Below are positions 47,790-59,398 of a stretch of 64,000 nt of DNA, one piece after another. Every line of letters begins with the position of its first letter. The first letter of the stretch is position 1. Location: the NCBI GenBank assembly GCA_001584585.1, contig LSYV01000006.1, positions 2,989,126 to 3,053,125 on the forward strand, written 5' to 3'. The position numbers and the translations under genes are program-made. This stretch comes from Gonium pectorale (taxonomy: Eukaryota; Chlorophyta; Chlorophyceae; Chlamydomonadales; Volvocaceae). The notes beneath the pieces were generated by a model, which had not been told where the DNA came from, did no database searches, and saw only the letters and a list, made by a program, of their open reading frames with translations.

Positions 47790-50723
47790 TCACTTACAAG
47801 GGCGCCGCCAACGGCCACCAGAGCGTTTGGCCCGGATCCCCGTCCGCTGTGTCAGGCCCTCCGCCTGCATCGAGCGCAGCCTGTACAGCGCGGTCGCCAG
47901 GGGGGAATGGGTTGCCAGGTCCCACATGCTGCCGTGCAGGATCGTCTCCATCAGCTCAACGGCGTCCCGAGCCAGCTGCCTCCACGCGGCGACCTGGACA
48001 CCGCCAACTGCCTGCCAGGGGATGGGCAACTCATGAAATGTTAACCACGGAGGCGGACTTAATATAGCCCTTCTTGAACAGTTTGTGGCCGAATATGCTA
48101 CACGGGCTCGAACTATTGGCGCTACATGACTGATGCCGCACGGGTTTATCGCATCCTCCGTCTGCCAACGCGCCACGATGGGGGGGTGGGGTCCCAAACA
48201 TCCTCGGCAGTCAATGGGCACAGCCGCACAAGTGAAATGTGTCAAACATTCAAAGGCGAGGCGTCTCAGTGCCCGTACCATCCCGTCAGATTGAAGTCCA
48301 CACGTCGTCCGCACGAGCGCGAGGGGCTCACCCGGGCCAGGTTGCACGTGGGGTCAATGGGATGAAGGATCTTCACCGGATCAGAGCCCCACACGTGTCG
48401 GAACCGCTCCGCTGTCTCCCGTCTGTAGCCCCACTTGCGGCCCGCATCCAGGACCACGAGCGACCCATGGGTCACGGCCTCGTCCAGCAGACGCAGCGAC
48501 TCCAGCAGGACGGCCGCGCTAAGCTCAGCCCTACAAGGCACCCCACACGAACATTACACACCAAACCTACTCGGTCCTTGCCGCCAGCACGCACCGGTAT
48601 ACGTCGCCCCGTACCGCCCAAAATCTTGGTGCAGAGGCAGCTTGCCCGGAGGTCGCATATTGCAAACCCTGTCTACACCCAGTCAACATCGCCGAGCATG
48701 CAGCGGCCTTTAGCCAGCCGTTTGGAGAGCACTCACCACTTTGGCCTTCCCCGTCGCAGCACCTCCTGGTGGGCCGCCAGCACAAGCATCTCGAGAGCCA
48801 CACTGGGCACACCAGCCGTGGGCAGAATGGTCGCCAGGTCCAGCTTATACCATGCCTGATGTGGGAGGAGAGCGGACACTGGCGCCGTCAACCCAAAGCG
48901 GTACCTCGATTTTGTACGGTGTGGGTCAAAGTGTAAGTGCAGGAACTCGAATGTGCTGGCAGCAGGTGCACCGCCATGCGCATTCACGGAACAGCGAATC
49001 GCAGCAGCCCGCCGCCCACCTTGACCATCCGGCACACGACCTTAACGCGGTCGTTGACGGGTTTGACGGCGGCAGCGAGCGCCTCGGACAGCGCCGCCTC
49101 CCGCGTGGGGTCCGCGTCGTGGGCCTCCGGCTCCTCCAGGACTGGCCGCATCAGCGCCTGCTGCTGCGCGTACGCCCGGTCTTGCGGCGCCTGCTTGGGG
49201 CCTGCACAGGGCGTCGCCATGTACGGCATGACGAAATGGTGTGCAACGCTTGGCACAACAAACTCATCTGCATTGAAACGGTACATGCTATGAGCCTGGG
49301 GCAAACTGTTCTACACAGACATGTGCCAACCGTGCATAGGTACGGCACAGAGAGGGTGACCCAGGCACGTTGGGCCTTGGCAGGGTAGACAGCGGGCTGG
49401 GCACGCGGTTACGCACGCACCGGGTTTGCTGAGTACAGCAGTCCCCATCTGCGGGACAAGCTTGAGGTCCATGTCCACGTTCTGGATGCGCACCTGCGAC
49501 AGGGCGGGGAAGGGTATGCATGCATTTATGGCTTTGGGAGTTCTCGATAGTTCATGCAACCGTTCACAAGCAACGATCGCAAGTGCGCATTGCATAGGGG
49601 TGGCGGCCAAAATCAGCCTGGTTATCTATCATTTCGGCGGTTTGCATGGTGACGTGGGGACCCCATTTCAGCACAACTACTGAAGGGTTTGGCCCCACAT
49701 GGGTGGCCTTTCGGTTGAAGTTGTTCAAAGCTGGGGATCTCGCCCGTGGGGTGGGTCCCGAAACATCCTGGGGCATGAGCGTGCTCTTTCGTCAGGCAGA
49801 CCGACCCACGGGCCACAACGTCGCGGATGATAACCGCCATGGCGGCCATGAGACCATACAGAAGTAAGAACGGGAGTGGGAATCTGGTTGCTGACCGACC
49901 CACGGGCCACAACATTGCGCACAAGAAAGATGGAAGAAGGGGGTGGCCTCACGTTAATGACGTTCTTGTAGTGCGTGCCCTGCTCCACCACGACCACCTG
50001 GCTGTGGCTGTTGGCGCTGAGCCACAAAGCAACCTGCAGTACATGACACGTTCGTTAAGCCGCCTGCTGAGTGACTGTGACCCCAAGCAAAAGGCGCGAG
50101 CGAGGCGTCGGCAGCGCCGCACCGTGCGCAGCATCCCCAACACCAGATGCTCGTCGTGCCAGTCCCGTTCCCAGTCCAGGAGCTGGCCGTCAAAGGAGAT
50201 GACGAACACCGACACGTCCACGTCGAAGTTGCCGCTGACCATGGTGCGCCGCCCGAAGCTGCCGCCCTTGAGTACCCGGTCAATCTGCGACGTGAAGCAG
50301 CAGAATGAAAGGGGACAGTGGTTTGCCAGGGGAGGAAAGAACGAGGCCGGCGAGACGGCGCGCGATGCGCCGCGCATGCGCACCTTGATATGGGGGCAGC
50401 TGTGCAGCATTTTGACGACCGAGTCAACGGCCCCAAGGGCCTTTCTTCGAGGCCGAGGGCCCGCGTTCGCCAGCGGCAGTACCTGGCCGTTGAGGAACCT
50501 GAGGTACCTCTTGTGGGTTTCAGGGCGGTCATAGAAGAGCTGCGTGACAGGGAGCCAGGGAGCAGACCAAGGGTGACTGCCCTTTGATGCCTCGGACGGT
50601 TCGCTGGCGTTGCTGCTGGATACGAAAGGGATGTGTTCAGCGCTCAAGGATCCGCCCCACCGTTGCGAGGAAAGATCTCTGGAAGGGCCCCCAGAGCTCC
50701 TCTACGCCCGCGGTCGCCTGCAT
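47790..50723 (-). CDS. 2'-5'-oligoadenylate synthase-like nucleotidyltransferase (copy 1, complete)
   Basis: Nine exons: 50723-50661, 50539-50384, 50284-50123, 50033-49953, 49493-49421, 49201-49020, 48855-48737, 48530-48332, 47993-47790; 413 codons, phases consistent. The order of motifs matches animal OAS1. They are LKGGSFGRRT (GS at 81-82), the catalytic pair in FDVDVSVFV (D94, D96), the third acid in NVDMDLKLVP (D163), VKVVCRMVKAWYK, PSVALEMLVLAAH, LDAGRKWGY and ILHPIDPTCNLA (338-344). RQLARDAVELME closes the fold. All three metal-binding acids are present, so activity is plausible; OAS enzymes make 2'-5' oligoadenylate when bound by double-stranded RNA. RNA dependence here is not shown. 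The start could instead be an in-frame ATG at 50834. No signal peptide. Length equals single-unit OAS. Confidence 0.88.
49799..49913 (+). repeat. Direct repeat inside an intron of OAS-like gene 1
   Basis: A 21-base segment (ACCGACCCACGGGCCACAAC) occurs at 49799 and again at 49893, inside the long intron between exons 4 and 5. Confidence 0.7.
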
Positions 50724-51637
50724 GGTGTGATCGGTGCGAGGCGCTGCAGCAGGGCGAGAGGCGGCGCCCGTCGGCTGCGCCAAGCGGGATACGCAGGCAA
50801 GCCCCACAAGCCCGCCGTTCCGCCGGTCGTGCATGGGAGCATGAATTAGTTACCTGTGGCTAGAGGCAAATAAGCAACGAGCTACGGTACGAACCTCGGG
50901 CGGCCCTCGGACGATCCCGAGAGTGTAAACGTCAAGTACAGCAAGGCACATCCGGTTGCGTCATACATCTTACTGATCAGCCCACTGAGGCCATTCGCTT
51001 ACTTAGACACGTACAGGGAAACAGGGGAGGCCCTGGACAGGCTGGGCTCAGGTACAGATACAGGTTACGGGCTCCCCAGAGAGGGGTTGCCCGCGGGAGG
51101 GCTCATGCAATATTCAAGCCCGTGTAGCAGCTCGGCGGAGATTGCATAAACACACAGTACACGTCGCATCACCAAAACAGCACGGCACCCTGCCGTGCAG
51201 ACCATGCGTGTGCTTGTACGGTGCTACTGCGCCACTTCATACAGCTCAGTCACAATAGCATGAGCAAACTGCCCCGAACCCTACCTACTGCACACGTAAC
51301 GACTTGGCGCAACGTCGATGCAACTGCAGCAACAACGTTGATAGGTCCAATTTTAACGCGTAGATAATACGATATGTGCAGTTATTGAACAAGCATTACA
51401 GCTCCACATCAGGTACAGCTTGCCGTTGCACAGGAGTTACGAATCGTACGAACCTCCTATTCTTGAGCTGTTGCATGTGGTAATTTATGCGTAGAATTAC
51501 AAATAGTTCGCAGAATCCTTCTAGCGTGCATGTCCCAAGAGCGGTGTTGGAGCTGTCCACCGGAAGAGTCGCATGTTCAGGTCCCTGCATATGAAATAAA
51601 CCACTCTGACCACTTCATTACAACGGCCCCATAAGCG
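50724..51637. promoter_or_regulatory. Divergent intergenic region: OAS-like gene 1 / secreted protein 1
   Basis: 914 bases between opposite-strand starts, AT-richer than the left of the window (51280-51520 especially). No coding or repeat structure recognised. It must contain both promoters. Confidence 0.45.
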
Positions 51638-52625
51638 ATGGCCCCAGGTGCTTTGCGCACCGTCGCGACAGTCATCCTGTTGGGCCTGCTGGCCTCTGAC
51701 TTGTGGGCCGAGGGAGCAATTCAAGGTGGGCGCTTTAAGTCGCAGTGGTACATCCTTGATTGGGTATTGTGCCTGCTACAGGCGCACGTGCCTCGTGGGT
51801 GCGGTTTGCGGGCATGGGATGCAGAGGGACTCGGACGCTGTAGGCACTGTTCATATAGCGCCGTCTGTGCGATGGCGGGGCCATATATGTCTAGGAGCTT
51901 CTCCGTCTTGAAGCGTTTTCCGTGGGTTGGGCGTTCGGCATTCGCGGCACGATCCCCAACCCCTCTAAACTGACAGCATACACCTTGCCCCCTTCCTAGG
52001 ACGCCGCGTGCGCAGCCGTAGAGAGCTTTCCGGCGCAATTGGGGTGACGAGACGCATGGATGCCCCACAGCGCGCCCTGGCCGCTGCTGCCTCCGTGGCT
52101 GCCAGGCAGCCCTCAAATGGGGGAGCCACGGCCGCCGGTACCCTCAGCATTGGCCGTTTTACCGCCGAACTGCGGACCGGGCGAGTGGCAGTTGCGGAAG
52201 AAGGTCACGCCAGTGCCGCCGCCCTGCTCGGCATGGCGAGGGTCGCGCTGGCGGCCGCGGCAGCAGCCGCTTCGGACGCATGGGCGTTGCAACGCAGCTC
52301 CGACGGAGAGGCGGCTGCGGCTGCCCGCGCCGCTGCGCTGTCCTCCGCCACTGAGGCGCGCAATGCAGCAGCGGCGGCGGTGGCCCGGGCGACGGCAACG
52401 GCAGCGGCGCTGCATGGCTACGATGCCGCCGCCGCTGATGTCCAGGATGCAGCCGAAGCTGTGGCCACCGCTGCCAGGGCCCTGGCGGCGGCGGAAGACG
52501 AGGTGGCCGTTCGACAGATTGTGGCGGCGATAGCGGAGATGGCGGCCCTGGGCGGCGGCGACGCGCTAGCCACCGAGGTGCAGGAGTGGCGCGACACGGC
52601 TGCTCCTGCGACGACACGGGGCTAG
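51638..52625 (+). CDS. Predicted secreted alanine-rich protein 1
   Basis: Two exons, 51638-51725 and 52000-52625, joined in phase 1 (238 codons). Exon 1 encodes a signal peptide, MAPGALRTVATVILLGLLAS, with a likely cut after DLWAEG. Exon 2 starts Gly-Arg-Arg and encodes a basic stretch (RRVRSRRELSG), then about 150 residues of Ala-rich helix. Heptad-like Ala spacing and scattered Glu, Arg and Asp suggest a long amphipathic or coiled helix. There are no cysteines after the signal peptide. I recognise no family. The start is fixed by the signal peptide; the donor GTGGGC and acceptor CCTAG are good. It shares its layout with the genes at 54789 and 57163. Confidence 0.72.
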
Positions 52626-53592
52626 ATATAGCGTCGCATTAGACCGGTCGCGACGGCACAGCTGCAAGCACTAGCGTAACGAGGTTGGGTTTGGGAGCGC
52701 CATGAGCCACGGGGATTGGTAAAGTGTGGGTCGGTCGTCCCAGGGTCTTATTGAGGGCCGACGGATGAGGGCGCTTGGTTGAGGCAGGCCGCCCAACAGC
52801 CCGCAGGGCCTGGGATTGGCCGGGGTACCCTTGATCCGCCAGCGAAAGCGCAACACAGCAGGCGGGGCTGTACATTAATGGGTCAAAGTGTATCTGCTTT
52901 TGCTACCTGCTATGACCTCTGCCAAGGCCATGGGGTTTGCCTGGTGCCCGAACGCGATGCCTGCGGCAACTGGCAACTGACTTGTGTCCTTGGCGAGCTG
53001 GAGTGGCAGTGTTTGTGTGGGGGGGGGGCGGGGTGTTTGGCATTGTTTTTTTTTGCTGTCTACTGCTTACTGCCGTCGTAGTGGTTTAGTATTGCTGCAT
53101 CAAGTATGGAGCCTATTGTCTGCGACAGAAGCACTGGTGTGGCTTCGGCATGCAAAAGCCACGGGTTGGGGAACCAGCGTCTGCGGGGTACGGGTGTAGC
53201 GCGTTCCGGGAAGTGGCGTCGTCTCAAGGCATGTAGGCATCTTGCAAAGCTGGTATTCCGGCACTTCACCGTTGGATGCGTGGTTCGAGGACTTGCGGTC
53301 GTATGATTGCCCAGAACTCCATGCGTAGGCATACATGGCAGTTCGGGCAGTACTTCCTAGCACGATGGAAGCACAAGGAGTGACACACGTTCCAGCGTCT
53401 GTCTGCCGCCTAGATGCTGGCGGGTACTGTGCGGTTGGTGCCGGTCAAGCGGCCATGCGCGCAAGCACACTCACTGCATGAACCGTACTGCCTACTGCGT
53501 GTGAAGTTACAGTTGCAGTGTGATTTCGAAGGATTGTTTCTATTTATGCTGAGACATGCTCGTGGGAACTACATGCGTGCTCAAACACGTCC

Positions 53593-53738
53593 GTGATGAA
53601 ATGGAACAACGCATACGATCGACGAGCGTAAGCGCGAAAGTGATGGTGTTGTTGTAGGACACAGCCCCAGAGGTAGTCGAAGGGGTGATGTCCCTGCACG
53701 TTAGTTCGACGGCGACCCCCACCGTAGCAAACACGTTC

Positions 53739-53800
<62 letters not shown>

Positions 53801-53840
53801 CTGTGGAAAGGTTACAGGCGGAGAGGCGAGAAAGGGCGCA
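53593..53840 (+). repeat. Dispersed repeat, longest copy
   Basis: Left part 53593-53729 matches 59750-59880; right part 53803-53840 matches 19105-19142; the left tip also matches 27151-27180. A CG/GT tract lies between the two halves. All copies have the same orientation. There is no coding capacity, so a non-autonomous mobile element or its relics is likely (inference). No terminal inverted repeats seen. Confidence 0.7.
53738..53798 (+). repeat. (CG)n(TG)n alternating purine-pyrimidine tract
   Basis: About 16 bases of CG repeat run directly into about 45 bases of TG repeat without a break in purine-pyrimidine alternation, a classic Z-DNA-prone composition. Confidence 0.9.
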
Positions 53841-54788
53841 GACAACGTGTGTGTGTGTGTTTTGCGTTTTGCGTTACATTGCTGGCCAAGGGTGCTAGCA
53901 AAGAGATCGCTGTGTTCGATATGCGTGACAGCGGATGTGTGATACGTATGCAATACGGAGTGCAGAAATCTAGTCTAAGCGTATCTGTATGTATGTGTGG
54001 AGTACTCCGCGGTATCTGCATCATGGCATGGAACAACATCAATCCCAACTGGCCTGAAGCGTTTTCACGAGATCAGCACAAGCTTGGAATAGGGCATGCC
54101 TGATGTAAACGAACCCTCCCCCGTCTACCCCCGCCAGTCTGCACCCGTCAGCCCCCGTCAGTAGCCTGAGTTCGGCAGCGCTTTGTGCAACAGCAAGCAA
54201 TCCTACGTATCCACCCCCACAAGTACTTTGTCCCTTAAAACGCCAATCGTCATAAACAACCAGTCTCTGACAAGTCGCTTCACTATCTTTGAGTCGCTCT
54301 ATAACAGGTGGTGCCCCTTCCTCCCGCTGACTAGCACTTCAAATAATTATCGACGTCCACGTTGCAAGTGGCCATGTCAAATCGATGGTGGCGTTGGGCA
54401 GCTGCCCGCCGGGCATGAGCGTGGCATTTTGTTGAATAAGGGAGAAGCTACGCAAGAGCAGGCGTCAATCACAGGTACAAAGGAACGCCATATTATGGCT
54501 TACATACAAGAAGCTGGTGACGCACTGACTTTTCTTAGGTAACGAGGAGGCGAGCAGGCCGCGAGGAGCCGGGGGGGCGGGTGGGACTGAACGGGCGGTG
54601 GGATACAGACAGGCTGTAGGAGATGTACCGGCTCATCATGAGAGGCACTATATAACAGCGAAGTGCTACATACTTGTTCATGCATCACAGCTTCGCGCAA
54701 CAGTGACGGTTGGCAACCACCTCTATCTTACAACATCAACGAGGCACTTGAGACTTCGTGTAGGAAACACATCACTTGCCTCAGTATA

Positions 54789-55372
54789 ATGGCGACTGTT
54801 ATGCGTTCCAACATGGCGCTCGTCCTGCTCCTGGGTTGCCTTTGCGTGGCCTGGGGCGCGCACATTGAGATTGCAAATGACCACAAACAACCTTCTGAAG
54901 CCGCTGTTGCAACAGGTAGGGGTAAAGTCGGTGCGGTTGCAACAGGCATTGGCAAGTGAATGTACCGGCGGGACGCCCGGTTGTCTCCCCGAAGCCAGTG
55001 GAAGCTTAGTCATTAGCAGACATATTCATTTTTTTCTCGTTTTGCTATTTTCCGGCACTCACAGGGGCCCGTCTCAACGTGGGAGCTGCGACAGCAAGAG
55101 TCCGGCGCGCCATGGGCTTCGCCCGGAGGATGCTGCACCTCAACACCGAGGAGCTGCTGCTAGCCGAAGCCACCGAATCGATGCAGAACGCAGCCGCTGT
55201 GCTCCCTAAGACCGTTGTGGCATCCGATACGGTGGTCATCTCGGCTGCGGATGTGGCGAAGGCGCTGAGCAAGGACGCGGAGGCCACACACGCACGGCTG
55301 CTCCACATCCACACTGACAAGGGCCACGACGGTGCCTGGGCCATGCGGGGTGACTTTGCTGAGGGCCCCTAA
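54789..55372 (+). CDS. Predicted small secreted protein 2
   Basis: Two exons, 54789-54915 and 55065-55372, phase 1, 144 residues. Exon 1 gives a signal peptide (MALVLLLGCLCVAWG) cut near AHIEIAND. Exon 2 begins Gly-Ala-Arg, then a basic stretch (TARVRRAMGFARRMLHLN) and an Ala/Glu-rich helical segment. It ends DGAWAMRGDFAEGP. No family is recognised. Intron position and phase are the same as in the genes at 51638 and 57163, and the basic RRxL region after the intron recurs in all three. The first ATG at 54789 or the one at 54813 could be used; either keeps the signal peptide. Confidence 0.68.
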
Positions 55373-57162
55373 ATGCTTCGCGGGTCATTGCTCTTTACTA
55401 GTTTCGCCGCTGCCGCCTACCTCTTGCCCGCTTTGGACAAGAGTGATGGTGCTGGCTGTCGCGCTTGATTTTTCTTCGGCGTAAAATAGACTAGCAGGCT
55501 GCTTCTAACAATGGCTCATCTGCAGTGCACAACTGCCATTCTAGCTTGACTTTGGGTTTAGGTTGCGCAAGGCCATGGGCCCAGCGTTAGTGTGTCACGC
55601 TTAAGGCAGCCCAACGTAGCAGTAGGGCAGAACGCACATGCCACAGCGGATGTGGCGATAGCAGTGCGCTGGGGGTGATCCCGTCTTGCGCGGCGATGCT
55701 TTTTGGGCCTCTTGATGGATGCGGCTGGGCGGCAGTAGCTTTAATGGAAAGCCGTTGCTGACCTTGGCTGCTTGCCTTCCACGTTCAGTACTCCAGTTGC
55801 TGTTTCAATTCTGCGAATCGAGTGATGCTACGTGCATCCTGATAGCGCGGCTCAGCGAAAGGCGTGGCAGGTCCACGCATGTTTTGTGGCCAACAGGGTG
55901 TGGCCCCTGTGCCTAGCCGGCTGGCGAGCGTGGCCGCACTGAGCCTGCCAATAGTTCTTCCATTACTTCCCTACTAGACTTCCTCTTTCTGGCTTGTTAC
56001 CTAATGTTGTTTGCCAAAATTGGCTTGGCTGATTCATCCTTGTGTTTCATTGTTCGCGCTTGCTCAAACCGTTAGCATGTATTCATGGCGGAGCGATCGA
56101 TAGTGTGAGCGATGTTTAACGGTTTGGCACGGCGGTTTCATGTGCGGCGGTTGTACGAGTTGTTCGAGGAGCTCTCGCGAGGCAGCGTTGACACTTATCG
56201 AAGTGATTCACACAGTTTCTCGGTGTACTGCCATCGGTGAATCAGGCGGATGCCGGCAGCAGGATTGCTTCCTACAGCATCCCTCAATGTAACCAACGAC
56301 ACGCAGATACGTGTGACCCTTTTTCCCCCAAAACAGTGCCTTGGGGCGTGTCTTGGAGGCAGGGTCACACACCCTGATGTGGCCTGGAAGGTGCACTGAC
56401 CGTTTCGTCAGCTGGTCATCCCAACATAAGGCATGTAACTTTTGAAGCACGCGTAAGCTTTTACATTGGAATTTCCCGTAAACACGACGAGCAGCAGGAG
56501 CATTTAGGGCTTGTGTGACCAATTGCAGACCTCACAACACTCCAGTAGTGGCCAAGGTAGTGGCTAAAGCCATCCGTACGCGGACACGTGCGCATGCCAG
56601 AGTGCGAGGGGCGTCGCCCCTCGTCAGCCATGCGTTGTCAGTGCTGGAGCGCGCCCTCAAAAGCCTCTCAAGGTCTCTTCCTTGTCTTCCTTCTTTCCAC
56701 GCTTTCCATGCTTGCAGATGTGTACGTTCCGTCCGGAACGGCACGCGCAAGCCCCATGCGTTTTGTAGGTGTGCTTACTACCTATGTTTATGTTTTTGAA
56801 CCGCTGCGTGCATCTACTGCGCCTAAAGCGGTGCCGATACGTACATCGACCCTTTTTACAGCCGGCCATGTTGAGACACGCCTTTATGGAGTTGCGACGC
56901 TGAGCAGACATTTAGTTACATCTTATTTGATGAAGGACTGACAGGACGGAGGCGAGCAGGTGCAGCGGGTGCAAGGCGGTTGGGCAGTTGAACGGTTGCA
57001 GGTCATGCCGCTATCGTACACGAGCAGTGTGTTCTTCAAATGTTCGGGTTCTGTAGTATTGTATCGGTGAAAATTCATATCCTTGTACACGGGAACCAGG
57101 CAATCGTCAGAAAGTCGCAACCGTTCGTCAATTATCCACCCCGAGCCGCGCACGTCACACGC
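55373..57162. other. Intergenic between secreted-protein genes 2 and 3
   Basis: 1.8 kb, relatively AT-rich. A plus frame at 56588-56941 includes a hydrophobic run (GLFLVFLLSTLSML) but has no convincing start, intron or continuation. No gene supported. Confidence 0.45.
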
Positions 57163-59398
57163 ATGGCAGGGCGCTGGTACCAAACATGTTTGACTCTAGT
57201 ATTACTAGGGGTTTGCGCTGCTCGGGGAGCCAACGCCAACGACGATGCCGATGCCTTGAAAGCAATTGTCACAGGTACAGAGCGTGAAGCAGGCGTGCCT
57301 CTGTCAGTGCAAGGCCGCAGGATATACGCTGCTACTCACGATTACGCCATCACAGTGTGACACGGCGGGTCTCGGTTGGTTCCACCATGGCCATGCTGGC
57401 TTTGCCTCGTGTGCCACGTATGCGTGACGGAGTGCAGGAAGCAGGTCTAAGAGGTAGCAAGCGAAAGCACCCTTGTGTGTACCGCATCCAACAACGCCAT
57501 GTTTGAAGTTCACGGTCTACTTGCTCCAATATGCCGGGTATGCAGGTCAACGCGGTGCTGACTTCGCGGCCTTGAGCACCGCTGGTGGTCGGCGCGGTAT
57601 GGCCTACTCCCGCAGGCTGCTCAACCAGCCTCGCAGGAGCATGCTGCGGGGGGGCAACGGCCTCGAGTCAATCCAGCACCTCACCAAGGACACCATACCT
57701 GCTACTGCCCCCCCGACCCCCAAGACTGACGAAGGTGTCATTAGTGGCGCAACAGGCAGCCTTGCCAAGACTGCTCCAAGTGACCTCCCCGCCGCTATCG
57801 GGGCCAACGTCGCGCCCGTCCCCAAGCCTGACCCGGAAGGCCAGGCACTCTCAGCGATCGCCGAGGCCAAGGTCGGCCTCGCCGCCGCCAGGGCCGCCGT
57901 TGCGGCTGCGGTCCGCATGAAGGCCTCGGGCGACGCCGCCGCCGTATCGGGTGCGCTCCTCGCGGCGGGGCACTCTGCAAAGGAGGCCCACGCGGCCGTC
58001 CTCGACGCCATTGAGGCTGCGCACAAGGCTGCAGACCTGCTGGACCAGTCCGGCAGCGATCCCGAGGTGGCCGAGTCCGCTGCGCTGCTCGCCTCCGTGG
58101 AAATGGAGCGAGAGGCGGCGGCGGAGATCCTGACGGCCAGCCAGGCGCTGACCACCTCTGGGGAGGCCAAGCTGGAGGCCTCCGGCCTTGCGTCCGCGGC
58201 CGTGTCGGAGCACCTGGCGTTCGAGGATGACAAGGGGTTAGCGGCTGTCGCTGCAGAAATTGCAGTCCTGCTGGAGGGCGCCAAGGACGACCTGCTCGGC
58301 AGCCCAACGGTGTGGGACGCGAAGCAGTGGGCCAATGGCGTGCCGGCGGCTCTTGAGACGGGAGTCGACAGGTCTCAAATCGAGAGTCAGATGGAGGCGG
58401 TCGCGATGAACCTGGCCGAGGAAGGGAACCACCAGATCGCCATGGAGGTGGGCGAGGCGGAGGGCTGGCTGGACGCGGCGAGCCAGGCGATGGCGGCGCT
58501 GGAGGACACGGCGCTGGAGGCAGAGGCGTTGGATGCGGAGCGGATCGGCGTGGAAACCCTTCTGGAGTCCGGCGGCCTGTATGAGGCTGAGTACGACGTG
58601 TACCCGTACCCATTGTACACCGAGGAAGATGCTTACTTCGCGTCGCTTGACGCCCCTTTCGACGAGTCGGACTTCTTGTACAAGTACGAGGACGAGTACG
58701 AGCCTGAGTCACTGCTCGACTGGGGAAATGAGCATTTGTCAGAGTCAAAGTCTGAGGCATCGGCGGGGCAGCGGGATACTGGAGCTGAGCTGGCCGCGGA
58801 GAACGCCGATGAGGGCATGTTGCAGGATGGCGCGGCGGCGGACCTCCAGGTCGTGCCCTTCGTTGACGTGGAGCCCGACATTTCGTACACATACGACGCA
58901 GTGCTCCCTGAATACCCAGAGTACGACGAGTTGTACATCGCCTCGCTTGACGCTGCAGTGTCTGCCCCCTTGTACGACAACGGCCTCGGGTCGCTGGGCG
59001 CGTACGACGATGAGTCATCATTCGAGTTTGGCTACATGATGGACTGGTCGGACTGGCGGGCCGTTGAAGGGGAGCTGGAGGGGGATCAGGGGGGCGTTGA
59101 GGAGGGCTGGGCCCAGGTGGAGGCTGCGTGGGAGGCTGCGGACGCGCAGTTCGTGGAGCTGGTGAAGGGCCTGGGGGATGCAGGCGCATCGGTCTCGGCG
59201 GACGGCTCGGCAGCTGCGGAGGATGCGGCCGCCGACGTGCAGGAGGAGGCGCGGGCAGCTGCGGTTGAGGGGAGCAGCGGCAGCAGCTCCCTGGGCTCCG
59301 CCGAGGAGCTGCCGAATGAGGGTGTGTTAAGTGAGGGCTCGAGGGTGGACTCGCAAGCGGAAATGCTCGCGGTTATGGCGACGGAGAAGTTCTGGTGA
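57163..59398 (+). CDS. Predicted secreted acidic/alanine-rich protein 3
   Basis: Two exons, 57163-57274 and 57546-59398, phase 1, 654 residues. Exon 1 is a signal peptide (TCLTLVLLGVCAARG) cut near ANANDD. Exon 2 opens Gly-Gln-Arg, then a basic patch (RRLLNQPRRSMLRGG). About residues 110-350 are an Ala/Glu/Lys helical domain. From about 355 the protein becomes very acidic and Tyr-rich (YPYPLYTEEDAYFASLD, YEDEYEPESLLDWGNE). It has a second related block (YPEYDELYIASLDA, MMDWSDW) and then an acidic Ala/Glu/Ser tail. There are no cysteines in the mature part. No family recognised. The single 1.85 kb open exon at high GC, with a coherent composition on this strand, supports coding. Confidence 0.78.

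Larger units (their letters stand above)
52626..54788. other. Intergenic with repeats between secreted-protein genes 1 and 2
   Basis: Holds the longest copy of the dispersed repeat (53593-53840) and a CG/GT alternating tract (53738-53798). Frames at 52779-53081 and 54183-54542 are short and unsupported. Confidence 0.5.

Noticed and set aside
56588..56941. Possible fourth secreted-protein gene
   Set aside because: Has a hydrophobic run but it is not at a start codon, and there is no phase-1 intron or basic patch like its neighbours.
57795..59189. 464-codon minus-strand frame opposite secreted protein 3
   Set aside because: Pro/Arg-rich mirror of an Ala/Glu-rich coding strand; the plus strand has the signal-peptide exon and matching splice phase.
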